A stretch of DNA of 64,000 bases from contig NZ_JAGHMF010000002.1 of NCBI RefSeq assembly GCF_017741815.1, forward strand, positions 1-64,000, written 5' to 3'. Both the position numbers and the translations under genes were made by a program. The notes beneath the pieces were generated by a model. That model did not search any database, was not told where the DNA came from, and saw nothing but the letters and a program-made list of their open reading frames with translations. Of the stretch, positions 35,489 to 43,600 are shown piece by piece. Numbering within the stretch: the stretch's first letter is position 1; each line of letters opens with the position of its first letter. Source of the DNA: Rhizobium sp. 16-488-2b (GTDB lineage Bacteria; Pseudomonadota; Alphaproteobacteria; Rhizobiales; Rhizobiaceae).

Positions 35489-36106
35489 TCAGGCCTCGTA
35501 TCGCGCCAGGAAATCCTCGGCGTTGAGCGCGCGGAAATCGGCGAGTGCCACGCGCAGCCGGTCGTGCTCCCAATCCCACCAGGCGAGCTTGTCCATGCGC
35601 TCGCCGATCTCTTTCGGAAAACGTTCGCGGATTAGCTTGGCCGGCACGCCACCGACGATGGTGTAGGGGGCGACATCCTTGGAGACGACCGCGCCGGCGC
35701 CGATGACGGCGCCGTTGCCGACGCTGACGCCGGGCAACAGCGTGGCGCCGTGGCCGATCCAGACGTCATGGCCGATCGTGACGCGGTTGGAGCGGCGCCA
35801 TTCGAAGAACTCGGTCTCCATATCCGCATCCGGCCAGTAATCGGCGGCGCGGTAAGTGAAGTGGTGCAGCGTGGCGCGCCAAGTCGGATGGTTGGTGGCG
35901 TTGATGCGCACCGAAGCGGCGATGTTGACGAACTTGCCAATTGTCGCGCACCAGATGGCGCCGTCCTGCATGACGTAGGAGTAATCGCCGAGCTCGACCT
36001 CATCGATGCGGCAGCGCTCCGACAGCTCGGTGTAGCGGCCGAGCGTCGAATTGTTCACCGAGGCGGTCTCGTGGATATAGGGCTCAAGGCCAATCTTGCG
36101 GCTCAT
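35489..36106 (-). CDS. Phosphonate-associated hexapeptide-repeat transferase
   Basis: A 205-residue left-handed beta-helix acyltransferase of the type found in phn operons. Hexapeptide repeats run from about 20 to 185 (TLGRYTELSERCRIDEVELG, IGKFVNIAASVRI, IGHDVWIGHGATLLPGVSVG, GNGAVIGAGAVVSKDVAPYT). Relatives include DapH and antibiotic acetyltransferases. It may acetylate aminoalkylphosphonates, as PhnO does in E. coli, but that is inference. Its start overlaps the phnL stop by four bases and it is the last gene of the leftward phnG unit. Confidence 0.86.
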   Translation of the reverse strand: MSRKIGLEPYIHETASVNNSTLGRYTELSERCRIDEVELGDYSYVMQDGAIWCATIGKFVNIAASVRINATNHPTWRATLHHFTYRAADYWPDADMETEFFEWRRSNRVTIGHDVWIGHGATLLPGVSVGNGAVIGAGAVVSKDVAPYTIVGGVPAKLIRERFPKEIGERMDKLAWWDWEHDRLRVALADFRALNAEDFLARYEA

Positions 36107-36813
36107 GCTGCGATCGGCCTCCGTGGCGAGAATTTCTGCACGTCGAGAATGCGGTCGGCGACGGCCTCGCGCACTTCCTCGTCGTGGAAGATGCCGAGCA
36201 GGCCGACGCCCTTGGCCTTCTTCTCGGCGATCATCTCGACGACGACGGCGCGGTTCTTTGCGTCGAGCGAGGCGGTCGGCTCATCGAGCAGGAGGATGGT
36301 GTGATCGGTGATGAAGCCGCGGGCGATGTTGACGCGTTGCTGCTCGCCGCCGGAGAAGGTGGCGGGGGGCAACTGCCAGAGCGCTTCCGGCAGGTTGAGC
36401 TTGGCGAGCAGTTCGGCCGCCTTTTCGCGCGCGACATCCGCCTTCGTGCCACGGGCGACCAGCGGCTCGGCCACGACATCGATGGCCGCGACGCGCGGCA
36501 CGGTGCGCAGGAACTGGCTGACGTAACCGAGTGTGTGGCGGCGCACCTCGATGATGGTGCGCGGATCGGTGGTGGCGAGATCGACGAGGCGATCCTGATG
36601 CTTCACCAGGATCTGACCGCTATCGACCGCGTAATTGCCGTAGATCATCTTCAACAGCGAGCTCTTGCCGATGCCCGAGGGCCCGCCGAGCACGACGCAT
36701 TCGCCCGAGGCGACGGAGAAGGAGACATCCGAGACGACGGGCAGCTTGATGCCGTCGCGCAGATGCATGGTGAAGCTCTTGGAGACTTCCGAAACAACGA
36801 GTGGCGTTGCCAT
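36103..36813 (-). CDS. phnL: C-P lyase subunit, ABC-ATPase-like
   Basis: A 236-residue ABC-type ATPase of the C-P lyase pathway. Walker A is GGPSGIGKSSLLK near residue 40, the signature is TFSGGEQQRVNIARG, and Walker B is ILLLDEPTASLD. With PhnG, PhnH and PhnI it takes part in forming ribose 1-alkylphosphonate 5-triphosphate; it is not a membrane transporter despite the fold. AGGGAAG lies before the ATG. The phnK gene ends 67 bases upstream. The length matches E. coli PhnL (226). Confidence 0.92.
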   Translation of the reverse strand: MATPLVVSEVSKSFTMHLRDGIKLPVVSDVSFSVASGECVVLGGPSGIGKSSLLKMIYGNYAVDSGQILVKHQDRLVDLATTDPRTIIEVRRHTLGYVSQFLRTVPRVAAIDVVAEPLVARGTKADVAREKAAELLAKLNLPEALWQLPPATFSGGEQQRVNIARGFITDHTILLLDEPTASLDAKNRAVVVEMIAEKKAKGVGLLGIFHDEEVREAVADRILDVQKFSPRRPIAA

Positions 36814-36880
36814 GATTGACTTCCCTGGTTTTCTGGCGACAATCCGAAACCATTAGCCGGCTTACGGATCGCGCTCTCAA

Positions 36881-37657
36881 CTATACCTGCAGGATCGAGG
36901 AGACGAGGAGCTGGGTGTAGGGCTCGCGGGGATCGTCGAGCACCCGATCGGTCAGGCCATGCTCGATAACGTGGCCGTCCTTCATCACCATCATCCGGTG
37001 CGACAGCAGGCGGGCGACGGCGAGATCGTGGGTGACGATGATGGCCGCAAGGCCGAGATCGTTGACGAGGCCGCGAACGAGATCGAGCAGCCGGGCCTGA
37101 ACGGAGACGTCGAGACCGCCTGTTGGTTCGTCCATGAAGACGAGGCGCGGGCCGGTGACGAGGTTGCGGGCGATCTGCAGGCGCTGGCGCATGCCGCCGG
37201 AGAAGGCGCGCGGCTGGTCGTCGATGCGGCTCTCGTCGATCTCGACACGGCTCAGCCAATCGACCGCAGTGGCGCGGATATTGCCATAGTGCCGATCGCC
37301 GATCGCCATCAACCGCTCGCCGACATTGGCGCCGGCCGACACCGTCATGCGCAGACCGTCAGCCGGATTCTGATGCACGAAGCCCCAGTCGGTGCGCATC
37401 AGGAAACGGCGCTCGGCCTCGCTCATGTGGTAGAGATCGCGGTATTGACCGTCGCGCATGTGATACTCGACGCTTCCCGTGGTCGGCATCAGGCGGGTGG
37501 AGATGCAGTTGAGCAACGTGGTCTTGCCGGAGCCGGATTCTCCGACGATCGCCAAGACCTCGCCGGGCCAGAGCTCGAAGGAGACGTTCTTGCAGCCGAT
37601 GCGGTTGCCGTAGAATTTCGAGACGTCGTTGACTTTGAGAAGGGGGGTGTCGGTCAT
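36881..37657 (-). CDS. phnK: C-P lyase subunit, ABC-ATPase-like
   Basis: A 258-residue ABC-type ATPase that docks on the PhnGHIJ core in E. coli and is needed for phosphonate use. Walker A is [11 protein letters not shown] near residue 38, the signature is AFSGGMRQRLQIARNL, and Walker B is LVFMDEPTGGLD. GGAGG lies seven bases before the ATG. A 157-bp mosaic repeat separates it from phnJ, so its expression depends on read-through or on a promoter within the repeat, which I cannot identify. Confidence 0.93.
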   Translation of the reverse strand: MTDTPLLKVNDVSKFYGNRIGCKNVSFELWPGEVLAIVGESGSGKTTLLNCISTRLMPTTGSVEYHMRDGQYRDLYHMSEAERRFLMRTDWGFVHQNPADGLRMTVSAGANVGERLMAIGDRHYGNIRATAVDWLSRVEIDESRIDDQPRAFSGGMRQRLQIARNLVTGPRLVFMDEPTGGLDVSVQARLLDLVRGLVNDLGLAAIIVTHDLAVARLLSHRMMVMKDGHVIEHGLTDRVLDDPREPYTQLLVSSILQV

Positions 37658-37708
37658 GGCTATGCCTCCGCGGATGTGTGTGTGAGGACATGGAATGTGG
37701 CGGGTGGG

Positions 37709-37865
37709 TTACCCCCCTCTGTCCTGCCGGACATCTCCCCCACAAGGGGGGAGATCGACTCGTTGCGATGTTTACGCCAGCCAATGAATGTGGAACGAGC
37801 GGTTGCGCCCAGCCAATCTCCCCCCTTGTGGGGGAGATGCCCGGCAGGGCAGAGGGGGGTATCCC
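37709..37865. repeat. Rhizobial mosaic element (copy C) inside the phn operon
   Basis: A complete element of about 157 bp whose ends (TTACCCCCCTCTGTCCTGCC and GGCAGGGCAGAGGGGGGTA) are nearly perfect inverted repeats over about 31 bp. It is almost the same as the copy at 24931. It fills most of the gap between phnJ and phnK and would form two long hairpins in the mRNA. Confidence 0.75.
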
Positions 37866-37892
37866 CGGCAGAACGCCAGCTTGAAAACTCCC

Positions 37893-38774
37893 TCATTCGG
37901 CCGCCTCCCGACCCTGCGCCAGCATCTCGCCGACATGGCCATGCTCGCGGCGGTCCTCGCAGTGATCGGTGTCCGAGCAGACGAACATGCGGCCGCCCTT
38001 GTCGTCCAGGATCACCTCGTCGAGATAGACGTCTTCCGCGCCGCAGAGCGCGCAGGGCTTGCCGAAGCGCTGGATTTCGAAGGGGTGGTCCTCGAAATCG
38101 AGGCTGACGACTTCGGTGTAGGGCGGGACCGCATAGATGCGTTTTTCGCGGCCGGCGCCGAAAAGCTGAAGCGCATCCGACATGTGCATTTTCGGATTGT
38201 CGAATTTCGGCGTCGGTGACGGGTCCATGACGTAGCGGCCGGCGACCTTGACCGGGTAGGCGTAGGTCTTGGAGATGCGGCCGTTATGGGCGATGTCCTC
38301 GTAGAGCTTGACGTGCATGAGGCCGTATTCCTCAAGCGCGTGCATCTTGCGGGTCTCGGTCTCGCGCGGTTCGAGGAAGCGCAGCGGCTCGGGGATCGGC
38401 ACCTGATAGACCAGCACCTGGCCGGCCCCGAGCTTTTCTTCCGGGATGCGGTGGCGGGTCTGGATGATGGTGGCATCCTTCGTGTGCGTGGTGACCGCGA
38501 CATTGGCGACCTTCTGGAAGAAGGCGCGGATGGAGACGGCGTTGGTGGTGTCGTCGGCGCCCTGGTCGATGACCTTCAGCACGTCATCGGGGCCGATGAT
38601 CGAGGCCGTGACCTGCACGCCGCCGGTGCCCCAGCCATAGGGCATCGGCATTTCGCGCGAGGCGAAGGGCACCTGATAGCCGGGGATGGCGATCGCCTTC
38701 AGGATGGCGCGGCGGATCATCCGCTTGGTCTGTTCGTCGAGATAGGCGAAGTTATACGTGGCGAGATCGCTCAT
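37893..38774 (-). CDS. phnJ: C-P lyase radical SAM subunit
   Basis: A 293-residue enzyme that breaks the carbon-phosphorus bond by radical SAM chemistry, releasing the alkane and 5-phosphoribosyl 1,2-cyclic phosphate. The cluster and catalytic cysteines C241, C244, C266 and C272 (CALCG ... FVCSDTDHC) have the spacing x2, x21, x5 and even the same numbers as in E. coli. It forms the PhnGHIJ core with its upstream neighbours. AAGGAGG precedes the ATG, which overlaps the phnI stop by four bases. Confidence 0.97.
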   Translation of the reverse strand: MSDLATYNFAYLDEQTKRMIRRAILKAIAIPGYQVPFASREMPMPYGWGTGGVQVTASIIGPDDVLKVIDQGADDTTNAVSIRAFFQKVANVAVTTHTKDATIIQTRHRIPEEKLGAGQVLVYQVPIPEPLRFLEPRETETRKMHALEEYGLMHVKLYEDIAHNGRISKTYAYPVKVAGRYVMDPSPTPKFDNPKMHMSDALQLFGAGREKRIYAVPPYTEVVSLDFEDHPFEIQRFGKPCALCGAEDVYLDEVILDDKGGRMFVCSDTDHCEDRREHGHVGEMLAQGREAAE

Positions 38775-39880
38775 TCGGCTGCCTCCTTGAGATCGTCATC
38801 GCCACCGTTGCGGGCGGCGTCGAAGTCGTTGCGCATGCGGCGGACGAGATCGAGCTCGGCCTGGAAATCGACGTAGTGCGGCAGCTTCAAATGCTCGACG
38901 AAGCCGGTCGACTGGACGTTATCGGCATGCGAGATGACGAATTCCTCGTCCTGCGCGGGCGCGGTGACATCCTCGCCGAGCTCGCCTGCCCGCAAGGCAC
39001 GATCGACCAGCGACATGGACATGGCCTTGCGCTCGCTCTGGCCGAAGACCAGACCGTAACCACGGGTGAACTGCGGCGGCGCCTTGGAGGAGCCCTTGAA
39101 CTGGTTGACCATCTGGCACTCCGTGACCTGGATGGAACCGAGCGAGACGGCGAAGCCGAGCTCGGGCACATCGAACTCCACCTCGACCTCGCCGATGCGG
39201 ATTTCACCGGTGAAGGGGTGGTTGCGGCCATAGCCGCGCTGGGTGGAATAGCCGAGCGCCAGAAGGAAGCCCTCGTCGCCACGAGCGAGCGCCTGCAGGC
39301 GCAGGTCGCGGCTCATCGGGAATTCCATCGGCTCGCGGGTGAGATCGCCGATCTCGTGATCCTCGGGCATCTCGCCATCGCCCTCGATCAGGCCTTCATG
39401 GGCGAGGATTTCGGAGACGCGCATGACGCGGCCGGTTTCGGCCTCGCGCAGCACCGGCTCCTCGACGGCACCATCTTCAAGCAGCGAGGGATCGAGCAGG
39501 CGGTGGGTATAGTCGAAGGTCGGGCCGAGCAGCTGGCCGCCGGGCAGGTCCTTATAGGTGGCGGAGACGCGGCGCTCGATCTTCATTTGCGCCGTGTCGA
39601 TCGGCTGCGAGTAGCCGAAGCGCGGCAATGTCGTGCGGTACGCACGCAGCAGGAAGATCGCCTCAATCATGTCGCCGCGCGACTGGCGCACGGCGAGTGC
39701 CGCCAGCGTGCGGTCGTAGAGCGAGGCTTCGGCCATGACGCGGTCGACGGCAAGCGTCAACTGCGCGACGATCTGCTCGATGCCGATGGCGGGGAGCGCA
39801 CGATCACCGCGACGGCGATCGGCGAGCAGGCGGTGGGCATTCGAAATGGCGGCCTCGCCACCTTTGACGGCAACATACAT
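38771..39880 (-). CDS. phnI: C-P lyase core subunit PhnI
   Basis: A 369-residue subunit of the C-P lyase core. PhnI couples the phosphonate to the ribose of ATP, displacing adenine, and needs PhnG, PhnH and PhnL to do so. The sequence is typical: MYVAVKGGEAAISNAHRLLA at the start, then QPIDTAQMKIERRVSATYKD and GYGLVFGQSERKAMSMSLVD. The length is close to E. coli PhnI (354). GGAG lies nine bases upstream. It is separated from phnH by three bases and overlaps phnJ. Confidence 0.95.
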   Translation of the reverse strand: MYVAVKGGEAAISNAHRLLADRRRGDRALPAIGIEQIVAQLTLAVDRVMAEASLYDRTLAALAVRQSRGDMIEAIFLLRAYRTTLPRFGYSQPIDTAQMKIERRVSATYKDLPGGQLLGPTFDYTHRLLDPSLLEDGAVEEPVLREAETGRVMRVSEILAHEGLIEGDGEMPEDHEIGDLTREPMEFPMSRDLRLQALARGDEGFLLALGYSTQRGYGRNHPFTGEIRIGEVEVEFDVPELGFAVSLGSIQVTECQMVNQFKGSSKAPPQFTRGYGLVFGQSERKAMSMSLVDRALRAGELGEDVTAPAQDEEFVISHADNVQSTGFVEHLKLPHYVDFQAELDLVRRMRNDFDAARNGGDDDLKEAAE

Positions 39881-39883
39881 GGG

Positions 39884-40507
39884 TCACATCTCCGTTGCGG
39901 TGATCTTGGTGGTGCGCGGCAGGCAGAGGAAGCGGCTGCCCGAGGTCAGCACGATGTCGACGCCGCGCGGGAAGAGCGCGCGATTTTCCGTCCACAGATG
40001 CAGGAAGCGCTCGGGGAGCCCAAGCGGCGCGACGTCGGTGACGGTCTTGATGCCGGGACCCATCAGCGCGAGGCGGCGACCGCCTTCGAGATCGGGCAAC
40101 TCGATGACGAGCGTGGTGGAACGATCCGGATATTCCTGGGTGCCGGAGGCAAACAGGCCGAAGGAGGAGAGCGTGGCGCCCTCATCGACAAAGGCGAAGC
40201 GGGCTTCGGCCTTTTCCGGCGTCACCGGCGCACCGGTGTGGAAGCCGAGCCATTGCGGCGTGGCGGACTTGGCCAGGGCAGGCGAGAGCCAGACGGGGGT
40301 GTCGTGATCGCACAGCGTCAGCGCGATGGCGCCGGCGGCGATGCCGAGCGGCGCCGGCGGCTCGGCATCGGGCGACACGGTCTGGATAGTGCCGGGGCGA
40401 GCCATGGCATCCATCATCAGCTTGAAGACGCTTTGGGCGTGGAACACCGGCTCGGCGAAGCCGCCCGACAGGGCATCGGCATTGTGCGTTTCGGTCTTGA
40501 GGGGCAT
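39884..40507 (-). CDS. phnH: C-P lyase core subunit PhnH
   Basis: A 207-residue core subunit with the fold of PLP-dependent transferases but no PLP-binding residues. It supports the PhnI reaction. Recognisable stretches are GGFAEPVFHAQSVFKLMMDA near residue 14 and LTLCDHDTPVWLSPAL. Length matches the family (about 195-205). Its ATG overlaps the phnG stop by one base (TGATG). Confidence 0.93.
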   Translation of the reverse strand: MPLKTETHNADALSGGFAEPVFHAQSVFKLMMDAMARPGTIQTVSPDAEPPAPLGIAAGAIALTLCDHDTPVWLSPALAKSATPQWLGFHTGAPVTPEKAEARFAFVDEGATLSSFGLFASGTQEYPDRSTTLVIELPDLEGGRRLALMGPGIKTVTDVAPLGLPERFLHLWTENRALFPRGVDIVLTSGSRFLCLPRTTKITATEM

Positions 40508-40992
40508 CAGTCGTCTCCGCGAACCATGGTGAAGAAATCGACGCGGGTGGCCGCGGTCTCGTCGGCCTTCTTGTTATCGGCATCGGCGACGCGGGCGGCG
40601 ATCGGCGCAAGCAGGGTGGTTTCGATGGTGTCGCGAGTGGCCGGCTCCTGCCAGAGCGCATCGAAGATCGCCGAGAGGCGAGCCTTTTCGCGATCGGTGC
40701 CGAGCGCCTGGGCATGGCCGATGGTGCCCGAAGCGAGGCGGATGGTGGCGCGGGTGACGGTGACCTCGCCGAGATTGAAGGCGGCACCGCCGCCGCCCAT
40801 GCGGCCGCGCACCATGACGAGGCCGGTTTCGGGGCCGCGCACGGCTTGCGCCACCGGCTTTTCCGCCAATGCCTGCCAGGCCGCTTCTAGCTCCTGCCGC
40901 TCGGCGCGGGCCAGCAGATCGACGGTGCGCTTGCGCGCCCGGTCGCCCTCACTCAGCTCGGTCTTGCCTACCTTCTTTTCCGCTAAGGTCAT
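40507..40992 (-). CDS. phnG: C-P lyase core subunit PhnG
   Basis: A 161-residue subunit, first gene of the C-P lyase core operon. Characteristic parts are RKRTVDLLARAERQELEAAW near residue 20, ETGLVMVRGRMGGGGAAFNL and TIGHAQALGTDREKARLSAI. It sits at the centre of the PhnGHIJ complex. The ATG at 40992 has AAGGAT eight bases upstream; the open frame extending to 41079 runs through the operator region and is not real. The promoter carries a PHO box and a probable PhnF operator. Confidence 0.93.
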   Translation of the reverse strand: MTLAEKKVGKTELSEGDRARKRTVDLLARAERQELEAAWQALAEKPVAQAVRGPETGLVMVRGRMGGGGAAFNLGEVTVTRATIRLASGTIGHAQALGTDREKARLSAIFDALWQEPATRDTIETTLLAPIAARVADADNKKADETAATRVDFFTMVRGDD

Positions 40993-41008
40993 CGCCACAT
41001 CCTTTAAA

Positions 41009-41026
41009 TGTCTATTGATATAGACA
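41009..41026. promoter_or_regulatory. Probable PhnF operator
   Basis: TGTCTAT (41009-41015) and ATAGACA (41020-41026) form an inverted repeat with a 4-bp centre, placed between the PHO box and the phnG start. The half-site resembles the TATAGACC-like sites reported for PhnF repressors of the GntR/HutC group. A related CTAGACC lies at 41043-41049. Confidence 0.6.
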
Positions 41027-41061
41027 ACCATACAAGCTATACCTAGACCTAAATCGCCGAA

Positions 41062-41079
41062 GTGACAAGCGTGTGACAT
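41062..41079 (-). promoter_or_regulatory. Double PHO box upstream of phnG
   Basis: Leftward, ATGTCAC (41079-41073) and TTGTCAC (41068-41062) are 11 bp apart, matching the PhoB pattern. The phnF start is 29 bp away on the other side, so PhoB binding may affect both genes. Confidence 0.75.
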
Positions 41080-41108
41080 TTCGGGGGCGCATAAGATAAA
41101 GGGCTAAA

Positions 41109-41840
41109 ATGGCTGGGCAGGTTCAGAGACAGACGGGCGTGGCGCTGTGGCGGCAGATCGCCGACCGGATTCGCCAGGCGATCAGCGCCGGCGCCTATGA
41201 CGAAACGGGCATGGTGCCGCCGGAGATGACGCTGGCCACGCAGTTCGGCGTCAACCGCCACACGGTGCGCAGCGCGCTTGCGGCGCTGGCGCAGGAAGGG
41301 ATCGTGCGCGCCGTGCAGGGTCGCGGCACGCTGATCGAGCGCAAGGAACGGCTGAACTTCCCGATCAGCAAGCGGACGCGCTTCAACAGCGGCATCGGCG
41401 AGCAGGCGCGCGAAACGCGCGGGCTGCTGCTCGGCCATGGCGAGGAAGCGGCAAGCGACGAGGTGGCGCGCTGGCTGAAGCTTGAGCCGGGTACGAAAGT
41501 GATCCGGCTGGAGACGGTGCGCAAGGCGGATGGGCGGGCGGTCTCGAGCGCGACCTCGTGGTTTCCGGCGGAGCGCTTCGCGGGCATGCGAGATGCCTAC
41601 GAGACGACGGAATCGATCACCCGCGCATTCGCCGAACTCGGCCTATCCGACTATATCCGCGCCACCACCGAAATCACCGCCGCCCACGCCGAAGCCGCCG
41701 ACCTCTCGGCGCTGGAGCTGACGCCCGGCGCGATCGTGCTGATCACCAAGGCGATGAACACCGATCTCGACAGCGTGCCGGTGCAATATTCGGTGACGCG
41801 GTTTGCCGCCGACCGGGTGCAGTTCACGATTGAGAATTGA
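41109..41840 (+). CDS. phnF: GntR/HutC-family regulator of phosphonate genes
   Basis: A 243-residue repressor. The winged helix covers residues 10-75 (ALWRQIADRIRQAISAGAYD, MTLATQFGVNRHTVRSALAA), and the UTRA ligand domain covers about 95-240. PhnF proteins repress phosphonate genes until phosphate starvation or a ligand relieves them. It is divergent from phnG, with starts 116 bases apart, and the palindrome in between is the likely target. There is no strong ribosome site before the ATG at 41109. Confidence 0.92.
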   Translation: MAGQVQRQTGVALWRQIADRIRQAISAGAYDETGMVPPEMTLATQFGVNRHTVRSALAALAQEGIVRAVQGRGTLIERKERLNFPISKRTRFNSGIGEQARETRGLLLGHGEEAASDEVARWLKLEPGTKVIRLETVRKADGRAVSSATSWFPAERFAGMRDAYETTESITRAFAELGLSDYIRATTEITAAHAEAADLSALELTPGAIVLITKAMNTDLDSVPVQYSVTRFAADRVQFTIEN

Positions 41841-41912
41841 GGGGACGCTCACCAGTCGGACACCTGCGTGCGAATCAGGCATATTGGACACGCCAGATTT
41901 GTCGGAGGCTTA

Positions 41913-42209
41913 ATGATGCAGCATACGCCGTGTGAAGCTCTTCGCTTAGGCAAATGCCTCGAACTTCGATACGACGGCTATACCCGGATCGTCGAGGTCC
42001 ACACTGTGGGCATGACCAACGACGGAAATGCCATCATGCGTGTTTGGCAGGTTCGAGGCGGCAGCAACAGTGGTGAACGCCAAGGTTGGAAATTGATGCG
42101 ACTCGACGAGACATTCTCCACACATGTCATCGAAGAGCCATCCGCTGCCCCACGCGTTGGTTACAAGCGCGGGGACAAGCATATGGCCTCCATCAGGTGT
42201 CAACTTTAG
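41913..42209 (+). CDS. Small conserved hypothetical protein
   Basis: A 98-residue soluble protein. The core RLGKCLELRYDGYTRIVEVH followed by IMRVWQVRGGSNSGERQGWK recalls the C-terminal half of WYL-type ligand-sensing domains, which suggests a sensor fragment or stand-alone relative (inference). The tail is VGYKRGDKHMASIRCQL. GGAGG lies four bases before the ATG at 41913 (seven before the ATG at 41916). It ends by overlapping the convergent SDR gene by four bases. Confidence 0.68.
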   Translation: MMQHTPCEALRLGKCLELRYDGYTRIVEVHTVGMTNDGNAIMRVWQVRGGSNSGERQGWKLMRLDETFSTHVIEEPSAAPRVGYKRGDKHMASIRCQL

Positions 42210-43039
42210 CCGGCGTCGAAGTCGGTGGAGAGGCTGAGGTCGCGCCAGGTGGCATGTTCGGTGGCTCTTTGCGCGTCGTTCTGCTCGATGGCGCGGATGG
42301 CGTCGCTGCCGAGCGGCAGGCGCAGCGGCGGGTTGGCGAGGCTGGCGAGGTGGATGATGGCGGCGGCGGCTTTTGCCGGATCGCCGGGCTGCCTGCCGTT
42401 ATAATCGCGCTGGTAGCGGGCCATCTTGCCGACGGTTTCGTCATATTCGGGGCGGCCTTCGCGCAGCGTCGTGGACGTTCCGGCGAAATCGGTGCGGAAG
42501 CCGCCGGGCTCGACGATGCTGACCTTGACGCCGAGCGGGCCGACTTCGCGGCTCAAGACTTCCGAGAAGCCCTCGACGCCCCATTTGGCCGCCGCATAGG
42601 GCGCGCGCCCGGCGGGACCGATGCGACCGCCGACGGAGGAGACCTGGATGATGTGGCCGGCGCCCTGCTCGCGCATCAGAGGCAATGCCGCCTTGGTGAC
42701 GATGATGGTGCCGAAGAGATTGGTTTCGATCTGGGCGCGGAAATCTGCGAGGCTGGTATCCTCGATCGATCCGACATCACCATAGCCGGCATTGTTGACG
42801 AGGACATCGAGCCGGCCGAAGCGCTCGACCGCGGCCTTGACCGCCTGCTCGGCCGATTGCTCGTCGGTCACATCAAGCGAAATCGTCAAGACACTCGAGG
42901 GGTAGCGCTGCTTGATATCGTCGAGCTGGGCGGGGTTGCGCGCGGTGGCGACCAGATTGTGCCCCTCAGCCAAAACCGCTTCCGCAAGCGCCCTGCCGAG
43001 ACCGCGCGAACTGCCTGTAATCAACCAAACCTGTGACAT
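42206..43039 (-). CDS. Short-chain dehydrogenase/reductase under HxlR control
   Basis: A 277-residue classical SDR. TGSSRGLGRALAEAVL is the cofactor motif at residues 8-23, NNAGYGDVG follows, IIQVSSVGG gives the Ser, and YAAAKWG the Tyr-Lys pair. VATARNP near 30-40 suggests NADPH. Closely related enzymes are commonly paired with HxlR or LysR regulators in rhizobia. AAGGAG lies six bases before the ATG at 43039. The divergent HxlR gene and an inverted repeat between the two point to joint regulation. Substrate unknown. Confidence 0.88.
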   Translation of the reverse strand: MSQVWLITGSSRGLGRALAEAVLAEGHNLVATARNPAQLDDIKQRYPSSVLTISLDVTDEQSAEQAVKAAVERFGRLDVLVNNAGYGDVGSIEDTSLADFRAQIETNLFGTIIVTKAALPLMREQGAGHIIQVSSVGGRIGPAGRAPYAAAKWGVEGFSEVLSREVGPLGVKVSIVEPGGFRTDFAGTSTTLREGRPEYDETVGKMARYQRDYNGRQPGDPAKAAAAIIHLASLANPPLRLPLGSDAIRAIEQNDAQRATEHATWRDLSLSTDFDAG

Positions 43040-43080
43040 CGAAATCTCCTTGATCCGTCGAAAGACCATATAGGCCTGAC

Positions 43081-43104
43081 GGTATCTTCTTGAAAGAAGG
43101 TACC
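43081..43104. promoter_or_regulatory. Inverted repeat, likely HxlR operator
   Basis: GGTATCTTC (43081-43089) and GAAGGTACC (43096-43104) are inverted copies with one mismatch and a 6-bp centre. A second TACC...GGTA pair overlaps the HxlR start at about 43121-43132. The position between the divergent genes suits control of both. Confidence 0.5.
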
Positions 43105-43125
43105 AGGTGGATCTATACATACCTT

Positions 43126-43539
43126 ATGGTAACTGAACTGAACGATGGTACATTCGACTTCTGCGAGACGCTGACGGATGCCGAGGATGCGCTCGCCCGC
43201 GAGATGCTGGAGCGCGCCAGCGCCAAGTGGCCGCTGCGCGTCATGCATATCCTTGCGGAAGCGAAGGGGCCGCTGCGCTTTTCACGGGTTCTGGAACGGG
43301 TGGAAGGCATCAGCCAGAAGGTGCTGACGCAGACATTGCGGACGCTGGAGGCCGACGGGCTGGTGACGCGCACGCTCTACCCGCAGGTGCCTCCGCGCGT
43401 GGAATACGAGCTGACGCCGCTGGGCGGGGAGCTTCTGGTGGAGGTGGTGGGGCTCTGGCAATGGATCGCCAACCGGCTGCCGGATTTCGAGGCGGCGCGG
43501 AAGCCGAAGGGTCAGACGGAAAACGGACCCCAAAACTAG
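43126..43539 (+). CDS. HxlR-family transcriptional regulator
   Basis: A 137-residue winged-helix regulator. KWPLRVMHILAEAKGPLRFS with ISQKVLTQTLRTLEADGLVT is the diagnostic HxlR DNA-binding segment (about residues 30-85), and PRVEYELTPLGGELL is the wing. HxlR proteins often respond to electrophiles or quinones and control a neighbouring reductase, here the divergent SDR. The ATG at 43126 is taken as start although no good ribosome site precedes it. A TTG at 43090 is in frame but lies inside the operator. Confidence 0.85.
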   Translation: MVTELNDGTFDFCETLTDAEDALAREMLERASAKWPLRVMHILAEAKGPLRFSRVLERVEGISQKVLTQTLRTLEADGLVTRTLYPQVPPRVEYELTPLGGELLVEVVGLWQWIANRLPDFEAARKPKGQTENGPQN

Positions 43540-43563
43540 GTAACTTCCGGTCTATCCGGAGAG

Positions 43564-43592
43564 GCGCCGCGCATCGGAGAGACGCGCGGCGC
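43564..43592. terminator. GC-rich hairpin between HxlR and gpmA
   Basis: GCGCCGCGC (43564-43572) pairs perfectly with GCGCGGCGC (43584-43592) between the two convergent stops. There is no T-run on either side, so termination strength is uncertain. Confidence 0.45.
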
Positions 43593-43600
43593 GATGATGT

